A stretch of DNA of 64,000 bases from Lasioglossum baleicum (taxonomy: Eukaryota > Arthropoda > Insecta > Hymenoptera > Halictidae), in assembly GCF_051020765.1 (NCBI RefSeq), contig NC_134946.1:5879239-5943238 (forward strand), given 5' to 3'. Made by a program: the position numbers and the translations under genes. The notes beneath the pieces are model-generated. The model saw only the letters and a program-made list of their open reading frames with translations, was not told the DNA's origin and did no database searches. Shown here one piece after another: positions 48,120-61,300 of this stretch. The first letter of the stretch is position 1. Each line of letters begins with the position of its first letter.

Positions 48120-51100
48120 TCAATTCGCAACCTTGTTTTGTAGAATGGGGGTGGGTACCTCCATTAATTCGCAAAGTTGATTTCTTATTGGTCGAAGTTC
48201 ATTCACTGGTCTCTCCCAATCCGTAACGTTCAATTCAGTCAAAATTTTAAACAAGTTCTGTTCACTGAGATCCATTTCCTCTCCATACAAAGTTAAAGCT
48301 TCATAAGTTTTTATTGCTGCCACTTTGCGGATACATTTATATTTATGACAGAGGAAAATGCTCAGTTGACAGAATGCTCTCTTGCCAACTGGTCCACGTA
48401 CCTATAATCATTACTCTTGTTACAATCAAATTAATAGCATTTTCTTATTATATTTCAATCATAGAAAATAAAGTACCTGTAAGAGTTGGCAAAATACATT
48501 TATGCTACTAATCAACAACTTAGTGTTATTAGAATTTTTTATCTCCTGTTTGAGGAGCACCAAAATTTTTTCAGAGATGCCATTCTCAGCATCATCAAGG
48601 ATAATTTGGATGCAACCGGAGCTAAGCAGTCGATCCAAAAAAGCCAAGATCGATGTGATCATTCTTTCATTCTTGTGACTGTCTTCGAAAATAATTAATA
48701 TCTTGTGACATATATTCATGAGACCAGATTCGTCTATTTCTTGCAAGTAAGAAAATAACGAAACGCTAGAATGTTTCACCTAGAATAAGCATTCGAGTAT
48801 AAGTGTTATAAAATAACTTGTTATCATCTGTGTATTTATACTCACCAAAGACTCGCTCAGACCTCCAACACTGAAAACAATTCCTTGCAGAAGGTTCATT
48901 ACGTAAGGAGGATATGACAGCATTTTAATGAACCTTGGAAAAGTTGCAGACTCCATCCGCCATTCTATGGTTTCCTTGCATTCATTGTATGGGAATATGT
49001 TTTTTAGTTCTGTGTGATACGGAATGTTTGGTAGAGGAGGGTCGTTATGAATGAGTGCACTAAAAACACTTCCTGCCTGTGCTCGAATCCCATCGATTCT
49101 TTCTACAGCCTGCTGTGCCACTCCTCCAATTACTTTTGCCATCAACTCTTCGTTTAATACAGATACCAAATTTGCTTGAAACACTAAATTCGTTAACATC
49201 TAAAATTGTACACACATTATTGATTCAAATCACATAATAGAGGCAATTGATTTATAAAGAAATTGTTTTTACATGTAAACCCATCATTGCTGCCTCGCGT
49301 ACCCATGCTCCTATGTCCCCACGACTGTCTATCGTATACTCCTTCAGTGCCAGTAAATAACAATTGTATAAATCGTGCACAAATATTTCCCATTTATCTG
49401 CAAAGTCAAAAGAAATTATGGTGGGCGGACGAGGATTAAACTAGTGACATACATATATACTCTAACAAACCTGCTTCTTTCACTCCTAGAGTTTGACACA
49501 TCATTATCAACGCATGGATGGCTTCTTTTCTACTTTCTGCCCACTTCAATGTTGGTTCTGATATTTCTGTACACTTAATTAGAGCTTGTATCACGTTCTT
49601 TACTCTCTCACAAATTATAAACAGAGGAAAATATCCTAAAGAAGAATACATTAAGATTATATACAATAAAATACTGCACAAATGTTAAAATTAATATGCA
49701 AAAAGTTACCTATAGCTTGTGCAAAACCTATCCGAACAAGCTGATTACTTGACTGTAAGTTCTGAAGATAACGGTTGATAACTATGTCACGTTCATCTCT
49801 TTGTACATTGGCATAGTATTTAAAAAAGAATTCTGTATGTGCTTCAGCAGCTTTTGTTCTTACTACAGACACCTCGTGACCTAAGCATTCCTCCAAAAGA
49901 TTCTGCCAATCGTCTGTAACCAAATTTATCTTAAAAAGTAGTCATTCATACAAGTATAAAACCATGTACGCGCAATATGTACTTACAAATTACTTCCATG
50001 GATATTGGAAAGTGTACAATCGAGCACTTTTTTATGAGCACCGCACAAGCTTGTTTCATTAATTCGCCTCCCAGACCTTTGAACTGTCCCCTCTTGCGTA
50101 ATGTGTCCACTATGTCCTTTATATTGTTTGTAGCAGTTGGTCCAATGATGTTTTCAATTTTCTCATTATAACAGTTGTGCAATGCTTCTAGAATCTCTGC
50201 AATTGCTAACACAGCACCATGTCTTATGTTCAAATCGATTGATTTCAACATTTCTATTAAGTTTGGTAGAACGGTGTCTTTGAAGTAGCTTGGATCTGCA
50301 GATGTTAGGTTAAAGAGCGCTTTAGCTGAAAGCTCTCTGATCGCTGTATCCCAATGTGTGACTTTCCTTGCTACCAAATGGTCGATAAGCGGTTTCGTGT
50401 ATTCTTTGTATTGGGCTATTTGTATGCTAATCTTCAAATACGCATGGTTTCTGACACCAACCTCAAAATAATCAGCGATAGTTAATATCTCTATTCCATA
50501 GGGAAAGTTTCCTTGTCGGCCAACATTTTCTTGGAACGCTGCAGACGCGGCTCTTCTACAATTAATTTCTCTGTCGAAACAAGTGACAACGACCAACGTA
50601 GCTGCAATTTCTTTCACGTACGCTTGAAAAATATCTGGGTCGTATGCTCTAGGGAATGACCAGCAAATGTAACATGCAGCATCCCTGATCAAGTATCCAA
50701 TCGATCCATATGCTCTTGGCTCGTCGAACACCAAAGCTTGCAAAACAACTGGTATCACATCACTCAAACGGTGAGGTAAAACGAGCCCGCGTCTTCCCAA
50801 CTCTGCAAGTGCCAAACATCCTCCGTGCCAAGCAGAATCCGATTCTCGACCGTTAAACAAATTCAACACAAATCCCACAACATCGTCTGCTAAGTCCATT
50901 GGCAACCTTGCAGTGATTCTACCAATTCCTTTCGCAGCAGACCACCGTATTGTGATTGCTTTATCTCGGAGGGCTTGTATCAAGTGTTCGATAATATCTT
51001 CTATTGCCGGTGGAATATCCTGTTCATCATGATTCACTGAAACTTCCATGGCCTCTTCTGAATTCTCTACAGAATTTGGAGACTTAGCGCTAAGCTGCAG

Positions 51101-52080
51101 ACATATAGAACGACTGGTTCTCTGATATCTCCATGATGCAAGTCTCGTTCCTAGTAACACTAATCCAATCCTTTGTACAATTTTTATTCCAAACTTTCTA
51201 ATGAGATCTGCAGGATTATCATTTAAATGAAATTGCAAAACTTCGTCTAAAATTGTTTGAGCATGTGGCTTAACATCTTCCCTAGCACCATGTTTCAATA
51301 TGGATGCTATAACTGCTAATGGGCCATGCCTGAAAGGATCATTCTTGACACACTCTAAACACCATACAATCATTTCTTTTAAATACAACTTCTTGACATC
51401 TGATCTTGTCAAGAAGTTTGCAATGAGAAAGACTGCAGCTACAGCACACGCATCTTTTGATAAACAAAACAATTTGCATATTTTCAAGATTCTAACAGTT
51501 ATTAACTGTTCCGAAGCAACATCAGAAGTTTCCAAACGAGAAAGTGGGAATGGTATCTTTGATATTATAGAAAGCCAGACTAGGAGCACATATCGAGTCT
51601 CCCATGTCTCTACGTTGTTTGGATCTTGTTTCTCTAGCATTCGTAGAACTGGGAGAAGGTCCGCTACCTACACAGAACAATTTTATTGTCTTAAATATTG
51701 GAACACATGGAGAAAATAAATGCTAAATTCTTATGTACCTCGTGTGGAAGATAGGTAACGATTTTTTTGTATGTTTTGACAGACATGACGATGAAAATGT
51801 ATTTGAATGCATTGTGTTGCATACTTTCTGTCGAGTGTTTGTCTCTGACAATGTCAATCAACGGCTGTAGAATGTCATCTAGATAAGGATCTAATAATTG
51901 CCTCTGATCCTGATATTGTGACAGAATGAAATTGAATCGATCTCGATTTTTTTCGACGAGACTCGGTGACAAATCATCTTTTTTCAACTCCGAAATCAGA
52001 GAAGTCACTTCGTCAATCTCTTTAAATGCACTGAACCCACAACCAATTATTTCTGGATCCGGAAAATCGTTTAGAACCAT
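48120..52080 (-). CDS. TBCD: TBCD: tubulin-folding cofactor D
   Basis: Cytosolic chaperone that binds beta-tubulin and, with cofactors C and E and ARL2, builds the alpha/beta-tubulin dimer. Eight exons on the minus strand: 51739-52080, 49987-51667, 49710-49913, 49471-49635, 49273-49397, 48846-49199, 48477-48779 and 48120-48401; 3,456 bp, 1,151 aa (fly 1,189, human 1,192). Almost all of the protein is HEAT/ARM-type helical repeats. Clear blocks are YLPHE-VADLLPVL at the exon 1/2 junction, IEHLIQALRDKAITIRWSAA, ITARLPMDLADDVV, GSIGYLIRDAACYICWSFPR and LNIRHGAVLAIAEILEAL. The C-terminal cofactor-D domain includes GAWVREAAMMGL and the FCQL-FLCHKY-IRKVAA block. The start ATG at 52,080 is the first in frame. 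The large second exon (1,681 bp) contrasts with the short 3' exons. Confidence 0.96.
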
Positions 52081-54369
52081 TTTGTTCTCGTTGCTCCTCC
52101 TCGACGCTCACGAAAATTATTGTCATGTATAATCAAGTTTCCCTAAACAAGCATGCAAAGGTGACAATCTCGTAGGTACGTTTCACGTTTTCACGAAACG
52201 CAGTACCGGACTTACCGGACCCGGATCCGAGCGCATGCGCGATACATACTACGTTTTTTGATTACAAATTCATTATATGTATATATATATATATGTATAT
52301 TTATTTTCAATGTATGTAATAGGTATAGGTAAATATAATAAAAGTTATACATACTTCAGTTAATTTATAAATTGACTTCGGTTGTGGTATTTTCATAAAT
52401 ACCTTATATCAAAATTTGTTTATGTGCATGTTTTTTTAGATCTGAATGATAATATATTAATAAAAACAGTCGATTTTATTTACGATATAGTAAGTTGTGT
52501 TTAAATTAGTTTATCTAACGAATTTAATCACAATTAACGTACAAAGTGAAAACGTTAAATTAAACATTGAATATTTAACAGAATAGTTATACGAAATTAT
52601 AATGTTTAGTTGTAAAATTTCATGGATAGCATATAGAATTATTTAATTATATATATAGTTCCATTAAACTGCATTTTATTCTTACATAATTTCTGTTTTC
52701 TATTTGTTGCACAACTAGAATTATTATTACTATTCAGTAAAATTATGTTTTTCTTAGAATAGTATACACATGTCTAAAAACTCCCTTCAATTTGACAATT
52801 CTTTTAAAGTCATCATTTGAATTACTTTGTAATATATAAGTGAATATTATACTTTTGACAAGTGGCAAATGATCATTTTTAAATAATATGCAAAACTAAG
52901 ATGGAATTATTTTTTACATTTCTATCGCATATGCCAATTCTGCAGTATGCTTTCATGATTCTATTGATTAATTTATTCTAGAATAAATTTAATGTTAATA
53001 CAGACATTATAATAATTTATTTTAGCTTCGTAGCCCAGAAATGGACTTGGTTTTATACAATCTACTATCACACTCACTCATTTCCATACCAACTCATACA
53101 CATATGCTTGACTATACTTTAATTATTGCCCACATACTCCAAAATATTTCTGCTGTAATATAGACATTAAATTGAATAATGTTTGCAACGATTAACGTTT
53201 ATGACACTTTCAACGAAAATTGTTAATTGCATTAATTATAATATATGAAATAAATAAATGTGAAATATTTAAAACTTCTCTCACACACAAAATTAGTAAT
53301 GAACTAAATTAAAAATTCTCAATTGATTTAATTGATTAATGAAATTGATAGTCAATTACTGCTTATAGGTAATATTAATAACTATTCAGTGTTAGAAATT
53401 AACTCAATTAATTGCAATTAATTACAAAAATAGAAACATGAACTTATGAATAGAATGTATCTTAATTCAAATGACCAATACAATTTTGCAATTATTATTA
53501 AATAGTGTTTTTAATTAATATATTTAAATTCAATAAATTAACGTATATCCAATTCGATTAATATAATATTCTATTCAATTGAAACACCTACTCTACTATG
53601 TAATCTTATGTAATGACGAATAAGTACACATCCAAATTTTAAAATTTATTTCAAGAACCCGAGCAACATAACCTCCTCATTATATATTCAAAAGACCCCA
53701 AATTTATAGTCTACATTTTCTCACGAATTTCACAATCTACACCTACGAATTCATTAAATTTTTAATGTAGAATTAACAAACGTTTAATGCATAAATTATT
53801 AATAATAGAGAATATTTCAATTGTCGAAATGAATGTGCTGCCCATGATACCGTTTAGTCGAAACGGTGGAGCCAAGAACTTCTGGCTTTCGGAAAAATGG
53901 AGGTTGTAGCCCGATCGAGATCGTGAATCCGTGTCGGCCGAGAAGAACTAATTTGTGTGATTTTTCCGTGAAGAAATCGACTTCCAACACGCCCACCTGA
54001 TTCTTGATTTCTTTTTTTTCTCATATTCACGAAATTTTCCAAGTGAAAATAGTTTTTTACGGAGTAAAATGCAGGAGAGACGGTACATCTCTATTGTATG
54101 CTTTTCTCGTTTTAATTCCAAATATGTAACTTTCTCAAAAATTCTCGAGTGTCCACTATACTCGAAAAAATAAATTATCAAAAATAAATTACTTGAAATT
54201 AGTCTTTCTATATGTCGAATACAATATTATTAATATATTCTTGAATGTAGCTGCCTTGTTCTATTTTATTACATTATTTGTTATCTTGTATTTTTTATGT
54301 GATTTTCGTATTTGATTTAGCATTTTTGGAAAGCTTACATAATTTCGTAACTGCAACTGTTTCTTTCAG
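52081..54369. other. Divergent AT-rich region between TBCD and the ZNF800-like gene
   Basis: The TBCD promoter occupies the left 200 bp. The next 1.6 kb is extremely AT-rich with (TA)n runs (about 52,275-52,300) and no gene. GC content rises at 53,840-54,000, with a small palindrome (ACCGTTT-AGTCG-AAACGGT at about 53,850). This is a possible promoter or first exon for the ZNF800-like gene, whose 5' UTR exon begins after TTTCAG at 54,369. Confidence 0.45.
52231..52240. promoter_or_regulatory. NRF1/Ewg-type palindrome in the TBCD promoter
   Basis: GCGCATGCGC lies 151 bp upstream of the TBCD ATG, next to repeated ACCGGA words (ETS-core-like, at about 52,205-52,223). Both motif types are common in promoters of housekeeping genes, which fits TBCD. 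Confidence 0.55.
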
Positions 54370-54411
54370 TTCTGACAAGATAGTAAATTGGATGCATAAT
54401 ACTTGCAGAAA

Positions 54412-57400
54412 ATGAAATCAATGAAAGCAAAAGCGAAGACCAAAAAGCCAAATGGTAAATTTGGAAAGGTGAAATTTGCTTCGAAAGAGGTAGCACCTGC
54501 CAATCCGGATTTGTCACAACTGCATCAGCAAATAGACACAAGCGTGTCGTCTTTATACTGTCTGACAAGAGTTTTGGAAAATGGTAGCGACGAGGTCAAA
54601 TCAATTCTGGCATACGAATGTGACTTGGTATACGAGTGCCGTATATGCAGAAGTCTCTTTAGGAGCCTTGTCAATCTCATTTCACACAAACGCATATATT
54701 GCAAAGAGAAATTTGATGTTACATTTTGTAGAAGATCTTCCGAGAATCATGACAGTGTATGTTCTAATTTTAATTTCATTGGTTGTGTAAGGGTTACAAT
54801 GAAAATCATCAAGACAAGTTAACTTGTTGTTCTATTGTATTTTTCTATTTTATTTCTAAGTTAAAAATATGTTTCAGGTTCTCACAAGTCAACCAAATAT
54901 ACAAATACCAGAAACTAAGCTTCAGGAAACTTGCGGGAATGATAGGATCCTGAGAAGCCAAGTTTCTAAAGAAGAGCAAAAGAAAGATCTCATCTCCATT
55001 GTAAATATGCTGCAAAAAAAGCAGAAAGAAAGTTTACACGACAACATTGAGCATGTGTGTTTGGAAGCTGTGCAATCAAACTCATTGGCAGTTTACCAGA
55101 CAGTTGAACCAGTGGTTTCAATTCAGAATCATGTAGATCTTATGAAGACACAGGTATAGTGATCAATTACAAATTTTAACTTTCTAATTGAAAAATATCT
55201 AAGGAAATCGGTATGCCAAAGGTGTCTTGTTCTCATCAAACTTTGTTTAAACATAAACTTTTAGGAAATTATTTGTTATTGGAAAACAAAAATATTAGAA
55301 TAGAAATGTTTAGTTTTAGCCTTCCGATAAAAAGGGACTCTGTTTACAATTCCTACTAACTCTCACATCCTTCCGTACATTCTCGTACCCACTCATACAC
55401 TTTGCTTTGAGCTATCTTTTTCCTATCTTTCTCTCAACACTTTTCTTTCCTTTTTCTCCCTAGCTTCCTCAGCCATTCTACCGCTTCCTCTGACCCCCTC
55501 TCACTCAGTATTTCCTCTATGCATATACCATTTTCAAGAGTTCCCTACATTTTCTTATCATATGTCTCCCATCTTTCCCTTTTCTTCTCAGGTATTCTGG
55601 TAATTCTAATGTTCTTAAGTACCTACATTTTTGGTTAAATCTTGCACTCAGCATCTTCCTACATTGCACTTGCTGTTACACTTACCTGTCCCACCTTCTC
55701 AATTCCACTATTGTATCTTCTCTTCTTTCTCCCCTTTGTTGCACTCCTAGTTGGTTTAGTCTATTCCTCATCAAGTAGTCTTCCTCCCTTTTGCAGTTCT
55801 CAATTTCCACCTCATGTTTTCTTTCTCCTTCAGACATTCTTTTACCAATGTTCTCTCACTCCCAAAAAACAAAAATATTATTACATTGTGTTATCAATGT
55901 GAAAATGAAGTAGTCATTAAGTTATGCAATAATAATATTTTAATTCAATTCAGGTAACAGAGCTGAGGAACATGATTAACGAGCATACCGCAGTGTTAGG
56001 TCCAGATGGACTGGTTTTACAGTCCAAACATGATTCAAGTAATGGTAACAATGAAGAGCCAGCAAGTATTTCCGAAGTTGAGCTCACCTGTTCTATATGT
56101 ACGCCATTATCATTTCTTTCAGCACACATTTTTGTATTTATTTTGATTAATATTTTTGAATCATCAGGTAATGCAAAATTTTCAACAAAAAAAACATTGG
56201 CGGTACACACAAGGACATTACATACATCTCACAGATTATGCTACCCTTGTCCGTACTGTCCTAGTACGTTTGCGAACACATGGAGTGTTTATCGTCACTT
56301 GTTCAAGGGTACGTATAATCAAAATATAATTTTACATCAGTTTATTAATATCAATGTAAATTGTAGTTCATAGGAAAACCAACGAACACGTAAGAAAGCT
56401 CAGATCCCAGATACAAGAGGCAGCTTTTATTAAGGACACGACTGGTGCAGAAGATTTGCAGAAGGAACAAGCTAGTAAATCATTAACGACTAGTATGTCA
56501 CGAGTCAATGAAACACAGGTATTTTAATTCTTATATTAATATTTTAGTTTTTATAAAAGTGAATGCATGTAATATTTTATCAATAGGAGTGGATGGATCA
56601 TTTAGAATCTGACACAGAACTGCAAAGATGTGGAGGTTGTGGGAAACGGTTCGATAGGAAAGCAGCATTATCTGCACACTCACAATATTGCCACAGGCGC
56701 GTTGCAGCCTGTGAAAGTACAACGAAAATCAAGAAAACAAACAAAGTGTCACCAGAACGAATTTCCAGTGAGACCGTAGACAGTTCTACTTCTATGGAGA
56801 TCAACAATACCACTGAGACATCCATACGAGTTGAAGCTGTAGCTACTTTGAGTAAAGCAGACTGGGAGATGTTACAAGATGGGGAATTAATTGCTGAGAA
56901 TGGGATCCATGAAAATGCAACAGCTCCAGTGAATGGAGTACAGGAAATTGTTGCAAAAGATAATTTGCCTGCTGTGAATACTGTCTCTGAATCTTTAGAA
57001 ATTGTTTATGCTAATATGAACAAGCATAAAAATAGTGTAGGTAGTAAGAAAAGAAAGAATAAAGACAGTGCGAAGAGAATAAATCCTGACGAAGGTATGA
57101 AAGAAATGATAATTAAAATTTTTATACAAAGAAACAGGTAACAGAATAAATTGATTTTTTTTTGTACAGATAATGTTGAGAAAATGGATCATGCATTGAT
57201 AATGGAAAAGAAAATAGCTGCACTAGTGAGTTTCCAGAAACTGCAATGCCTTCCATGTAAACGAAAGTTCACCTCTGTGACTAATCTAAGAAGACACGCT
57301 GCCATACATGTAGGCTGGAACCGTTACCGGTGCAAGATTTGTAACTTCAAGTGTTTCGTTAAATGTGACTGTGTGGCACATTGTAATAAAATGCACAATG

Positions 57401-58329
57401 CTCAGAATAATCGTGCTGTTATAGAAGATATGATAAGTCAAATCTCAGATGACAATGTTGTGTCTGAACAGGAAATAGTTTTAGAAGGAACAAATTTAGG
57501 GGAAGAATCCAATGTCCCGGAGGTGTTGGAGATTAGTGTTCCTGTGAACTGTGTGAAACCAGAAGAAATCCAGTTAGAGGATTCAGATATGGACCAAGCA
57601 GAAACAGAAATAGCGAATAAAGAAGCAGAGATAGAAACAAACAAGGATACAGAGATAAGATGCGAAACAAATACAGATATAGAAGACAAAGTGACAACAG
57701 AAATGGAAAACAAAGCAGACAAAGAAGTGATAAGTGAAGTGGACCCAAAAATAATGGACATAAATTCAACTGCATTAGAAGAACAAGTTAATGAAGATAC
57801 TCAAGAGACTATCAGTAATGGTGTTAAAGGACAAAGCACTCTTGAGTTAGATCCTGAGCTTAGGAAAATGGTGATGGAAGTCATATTTGGATCTCCAGAG
57901 GTGAATTCTACGAAACAAGTGGAGGACGAAGAAATTGCATTACAAAATAAAGAGAAGGAGAAATCGTCCACAATGTCTGATGCGAAGGATAGTGATATCG
58001 TGTGTCTATCAGACTTTCCAAGACCACAACGACCCATCCGTAATAAAATAAAACCACTAAACAAAGACTTTATTTATGATTTGAAGGAAGTAACATTGCG
58101 AAAGGACTCTTTAATTGTGAAACCATTTAGTAAGACACTCACGAAAAGAACTCTAAGTCAAGACGAAATTACAGGGAGGAATAATGAGCAACAGTCCAAA
58201 CGTTTCAAGCGCTTATCAGATAATGATGTGTCAATTGATTGTCAGAGCAATGTTGCGGATGAGTGTAATGTTCAGTTCATTGGGGAGAGATTGAAAGGTG
58301 GTCTGTCCTTTCCACAATGTCAGAGCTAG
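54412..58329 (+). CDS. ZNF800-like C2H2 zinc-finger protein
   Basis: A nuclear zinc-finger protein; vertebrate ZNF800 is a transcriptional repressor acting in enteroendocrine cell fate. Seven coding exons: 54412-54756, 54878-55153, 55954-56098, 56168-56308, 56367-56518, 56587-57094 and 57170-58329; 2,727 bp, 908 aa. The first finger, YECRICRSLFRSLVNLISHK (Cys76, Cys79, His92, then Cys97), is of C2HC type and is the signature of ZNF800. Later fingers: LTCSIC-NAKF (across the exon 3/4 junction), YPCPYCPSTF ending HLFKVH, RCGGCGKRFDRKAALSAH, LQCLPCKRKFTSVTNLRRH and YRCKICNFKCFVKCDCVAH. Between and after the fingers are long low-complexity acidic stretches. At 57,600-57,750 a Glu/Thr/Asp/Lys repeat (ETEIANKEAEIETNKDTEI) suggests repeat expansion. 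The start ATG at 54,412 is followed by a basic, NLS-like KAKAKTKKP. The assignment rests on the first finger; the rest diverges. Confidence 0.8.
55330..55870 (-). pseudogene. Decayed non-LTR retrotransposon fragment in ZNF800 intron
   Basis: The intron between exons 2 and 3 is strikingly pyrimidine-rich on the plus strand over about 540 bp. Read on the minus strand, broken frames give highly charged pieces such as RGERREDTIVELRRWDR and EEILSERGSEEAVEWLRKL. These resemble the Glu/Arg-rich C-terminal tail after the reverse transcriptase of non-LTR elements common in Hymenoptera. Frames are interrupted by shifts and stops, so it is dead. The alternative is plain purine-rich low-complexity DNA. 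Confidence 0.4.
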
Positions 58330-61300
58330 GGATAAGTGTTTCAACCAAATTATATTTGTTCGAATTGAGTTACATTGTGTAATATATGAACACATAAATT
58401 GTTCATACTGACTATTGTAAAATAATTGTTAATATTGTCGAATTTAGAATATTTTTAAATATTGCCATTCACCGTATTTTTTTAAAATTACAGAGTTATT
58501 TAATTTGTGTTGTACATAAAACAGTACATTTATAAATTTATTGCTCGTGTCTTGTATACAGGGTGTATTGGATATGTAAGTGATCCAATTTACTTGTGGC
58601 ACCCAGTATTCATCAAAATAATGATATTATATTTGAGCATTAATGAGATTGTTAAAGGATTCAATCCATCCTTATGTTAGTTTAAGATGTTTTGTAAAAT
58701 TTTGGTACGAAAGTATGTACATGCATGTGGCAAATTTATACATAAAAAAGTTGTTTCAGTGATTTTGTGTTTAATTCGAGATAAATATAATTATTACGAA
58801 TTACATTAAGTTGTATATCTCCAAGGAATGTAAAATGATTCAAAATAAAATGTCCTACTAAGAATGGTAAAGAAAAAATTTTATTATTCAAATAAAACAG
58901 TCTGTACATATTATGTATCTCTATTATCTGTTCACCTAATGTTGTCTTAGACTGTACATTTTGACTAGAAGCGCGAAAGCCTTCAGCTCTACGATTCGTC
59001 GGGAATCAAGATGCTAGCTTTTGATTGGTCAGCGGCGGGCCAGTCAGTGCGGAGTTACCGTCATTGGTGGAAGAAGAACTGCGACAGGTATTTATCTGGT
59101 AGATGCGCGGCAAACAGCGCGGCGTAAGGACGGTCTCTCAACTGCTTGCATCTTGTGGGACTTGGGACCTGTTAATTAGAATGACGCCAGTGAAATGATA
59201 ACAATTCGGCTCCTCTATTGTTATAATGGTGACGAATAGTGGCGTGGTGTGAAGTGAGTTGATCCCGTGGGATTTCTTCCGCAGGGGAATCCTGGTCGCA
59301 GCATCGTGAACGTAAGTGATCTGAAATTCTTTATCTTCTCTTCTTCGGTCCTCAGTTGAGGATTCTTTCCTCCTTATGCACGGTTCATGTTACTTGGAAT
59401 CACCATGCTCTCGTGTTCTCTTTTTATAGCGTTCGTGTCACGATATTACGCGCGATGAGATATAATTAATTTTATATTTTTAGTCGCCACACTGTCGAAT
59501 CGTTTTCTTAGGAATTTACCGTGCATTGGTCAGTAAGTGTCAAAATAACAGATCGTTTCTCGCGAGAAGCAAACTTTGGTACAGTGTGCGTGTGTATGCG
59601 TGCCGATGGTTCACTCCATATAATTTTATAAACCAGTAGAAAGTAGAAACTTGTAAATGTGTACATTTGTTTCGCTGTGTTTGTACAGTCTTTTAGTTAC
59701 CGATCTCAACATCATAACGGTTTGCTTCGACACTTTAAGTATTACCTTTCTCTCGTAGAAAGTGTGCTTGCTTATTGTCTGGTAATTATCGCTTGTTAAC
59801 ATCTTGTAATACATACATAAAATAGAAAACCACTTTGATAATGGAAGATTTCATTTGTTTATAGCATTTTTGATATTTGAAAATTACGTATAGAAAAAAT
59901 CTTTTAAGAGGCGTAATAAATTATTTTTTATACGTGCCACTAAAATTTATTAATTTCTGGTATTTTAGAGAAATATTGTTGTTACATTGTTTTGTCATTT
60001 ATTTTCCTTTCTTAATGCAAAGGTATTTCGGTATTCGGTATTTCGAGGAGACAATTCACTTGGTTTTATATTTGTGTTGTAATTGGGCGCGCGACTTTCC
60101 CTTCTTGGAAATATCTCCCCCTCCCCCGCACCTGATTTTCCCTTTGCTTGATAACAGTTACAGCAACGGATGATTTACAGCTTGAAGAATTAGATTTTTG
60201 TGTCACGATTACTAAACTCACAGTGTAGTATAGATTTATATACATTAATTATAATTTATATTTTTCTGACAAATTTTTCGATTAAATTATTAATGAAACG
60301 AACAATACAACAAAAATAAAAAGAATGATTTATGTGATGAGACTTTAAACAGCCCGCCAGTTGAACTTTTTTAGATAAAAAAATCGCGCAAAGAAGAAAT
60401 TCAACTTTTCATTATACGAGATTTTTTATTTTTATTGATGAAACATGCTAGCCCCGTCTGGCGCGTGCAAAATTCAACCTTTTTAAATACATACACAGTG
60501 TATAATTGTAAACGGATATAAATGGTAAATTATCATTTAAATACGATTTTGTTTGTAACATTAAGTTTTCATTTTCAATGTTACAAAATCAATTTTTGAA
60601 CTCGTTAAAATATTGTGACAACAGACCAGACTCCGAAAAAATTTATAAAGCTCGCTTTCATGAAAGTGAAAAATTGCAAAATTTCTAGAGATCTGCATTT
60701 TCTGAAGATATATAAAATTGTCGAAGTGATAATTTAATTTTACATATGTATGTACATACAACTACCATGTCCTCGTAATTTTACATGTATATTACTGTCG
60801 CTAACGATCATTGTCATTCTTTAAGTGCACTGATATTTTAGGTATTCTGATATTATGCTCAGTATGTACTTTTATTGATTTTACCATATCTTGCTCTACG
60901 GGGAACGCTATCTACTGTGTCATAGCGTTTAGTAAACTTGAGAATGAACCCTAAAAGATAATTTTAGTGTACGAAGTCTCTCGATAAGAGACGTTCGTTT
61001 GAATTTTTAGTTCAAGTCTTAAGATTTGTGCCTTAGGACCTAAATTTTTAAGATCTTTTGATTATTTCATAAAAATTTGAAAATTTTTTAGAAATAAGGA
61101 ATAAAGATGCACCATTTAGGGAAGTCGATTCATTTAAAATAAATGAATAAATTAGAACCATTTAATTAGAGAAAATGTAGTATCAAATATTTAGAAAATA
61201 CAAAAATCTTGTGTTTTGTTGATTGTTGAAAATCACAAAAATTTATTGTTATGATTATTACAATTGCTTAAAAAATGAACTTTTTTTGTTTTGAAAGCTT

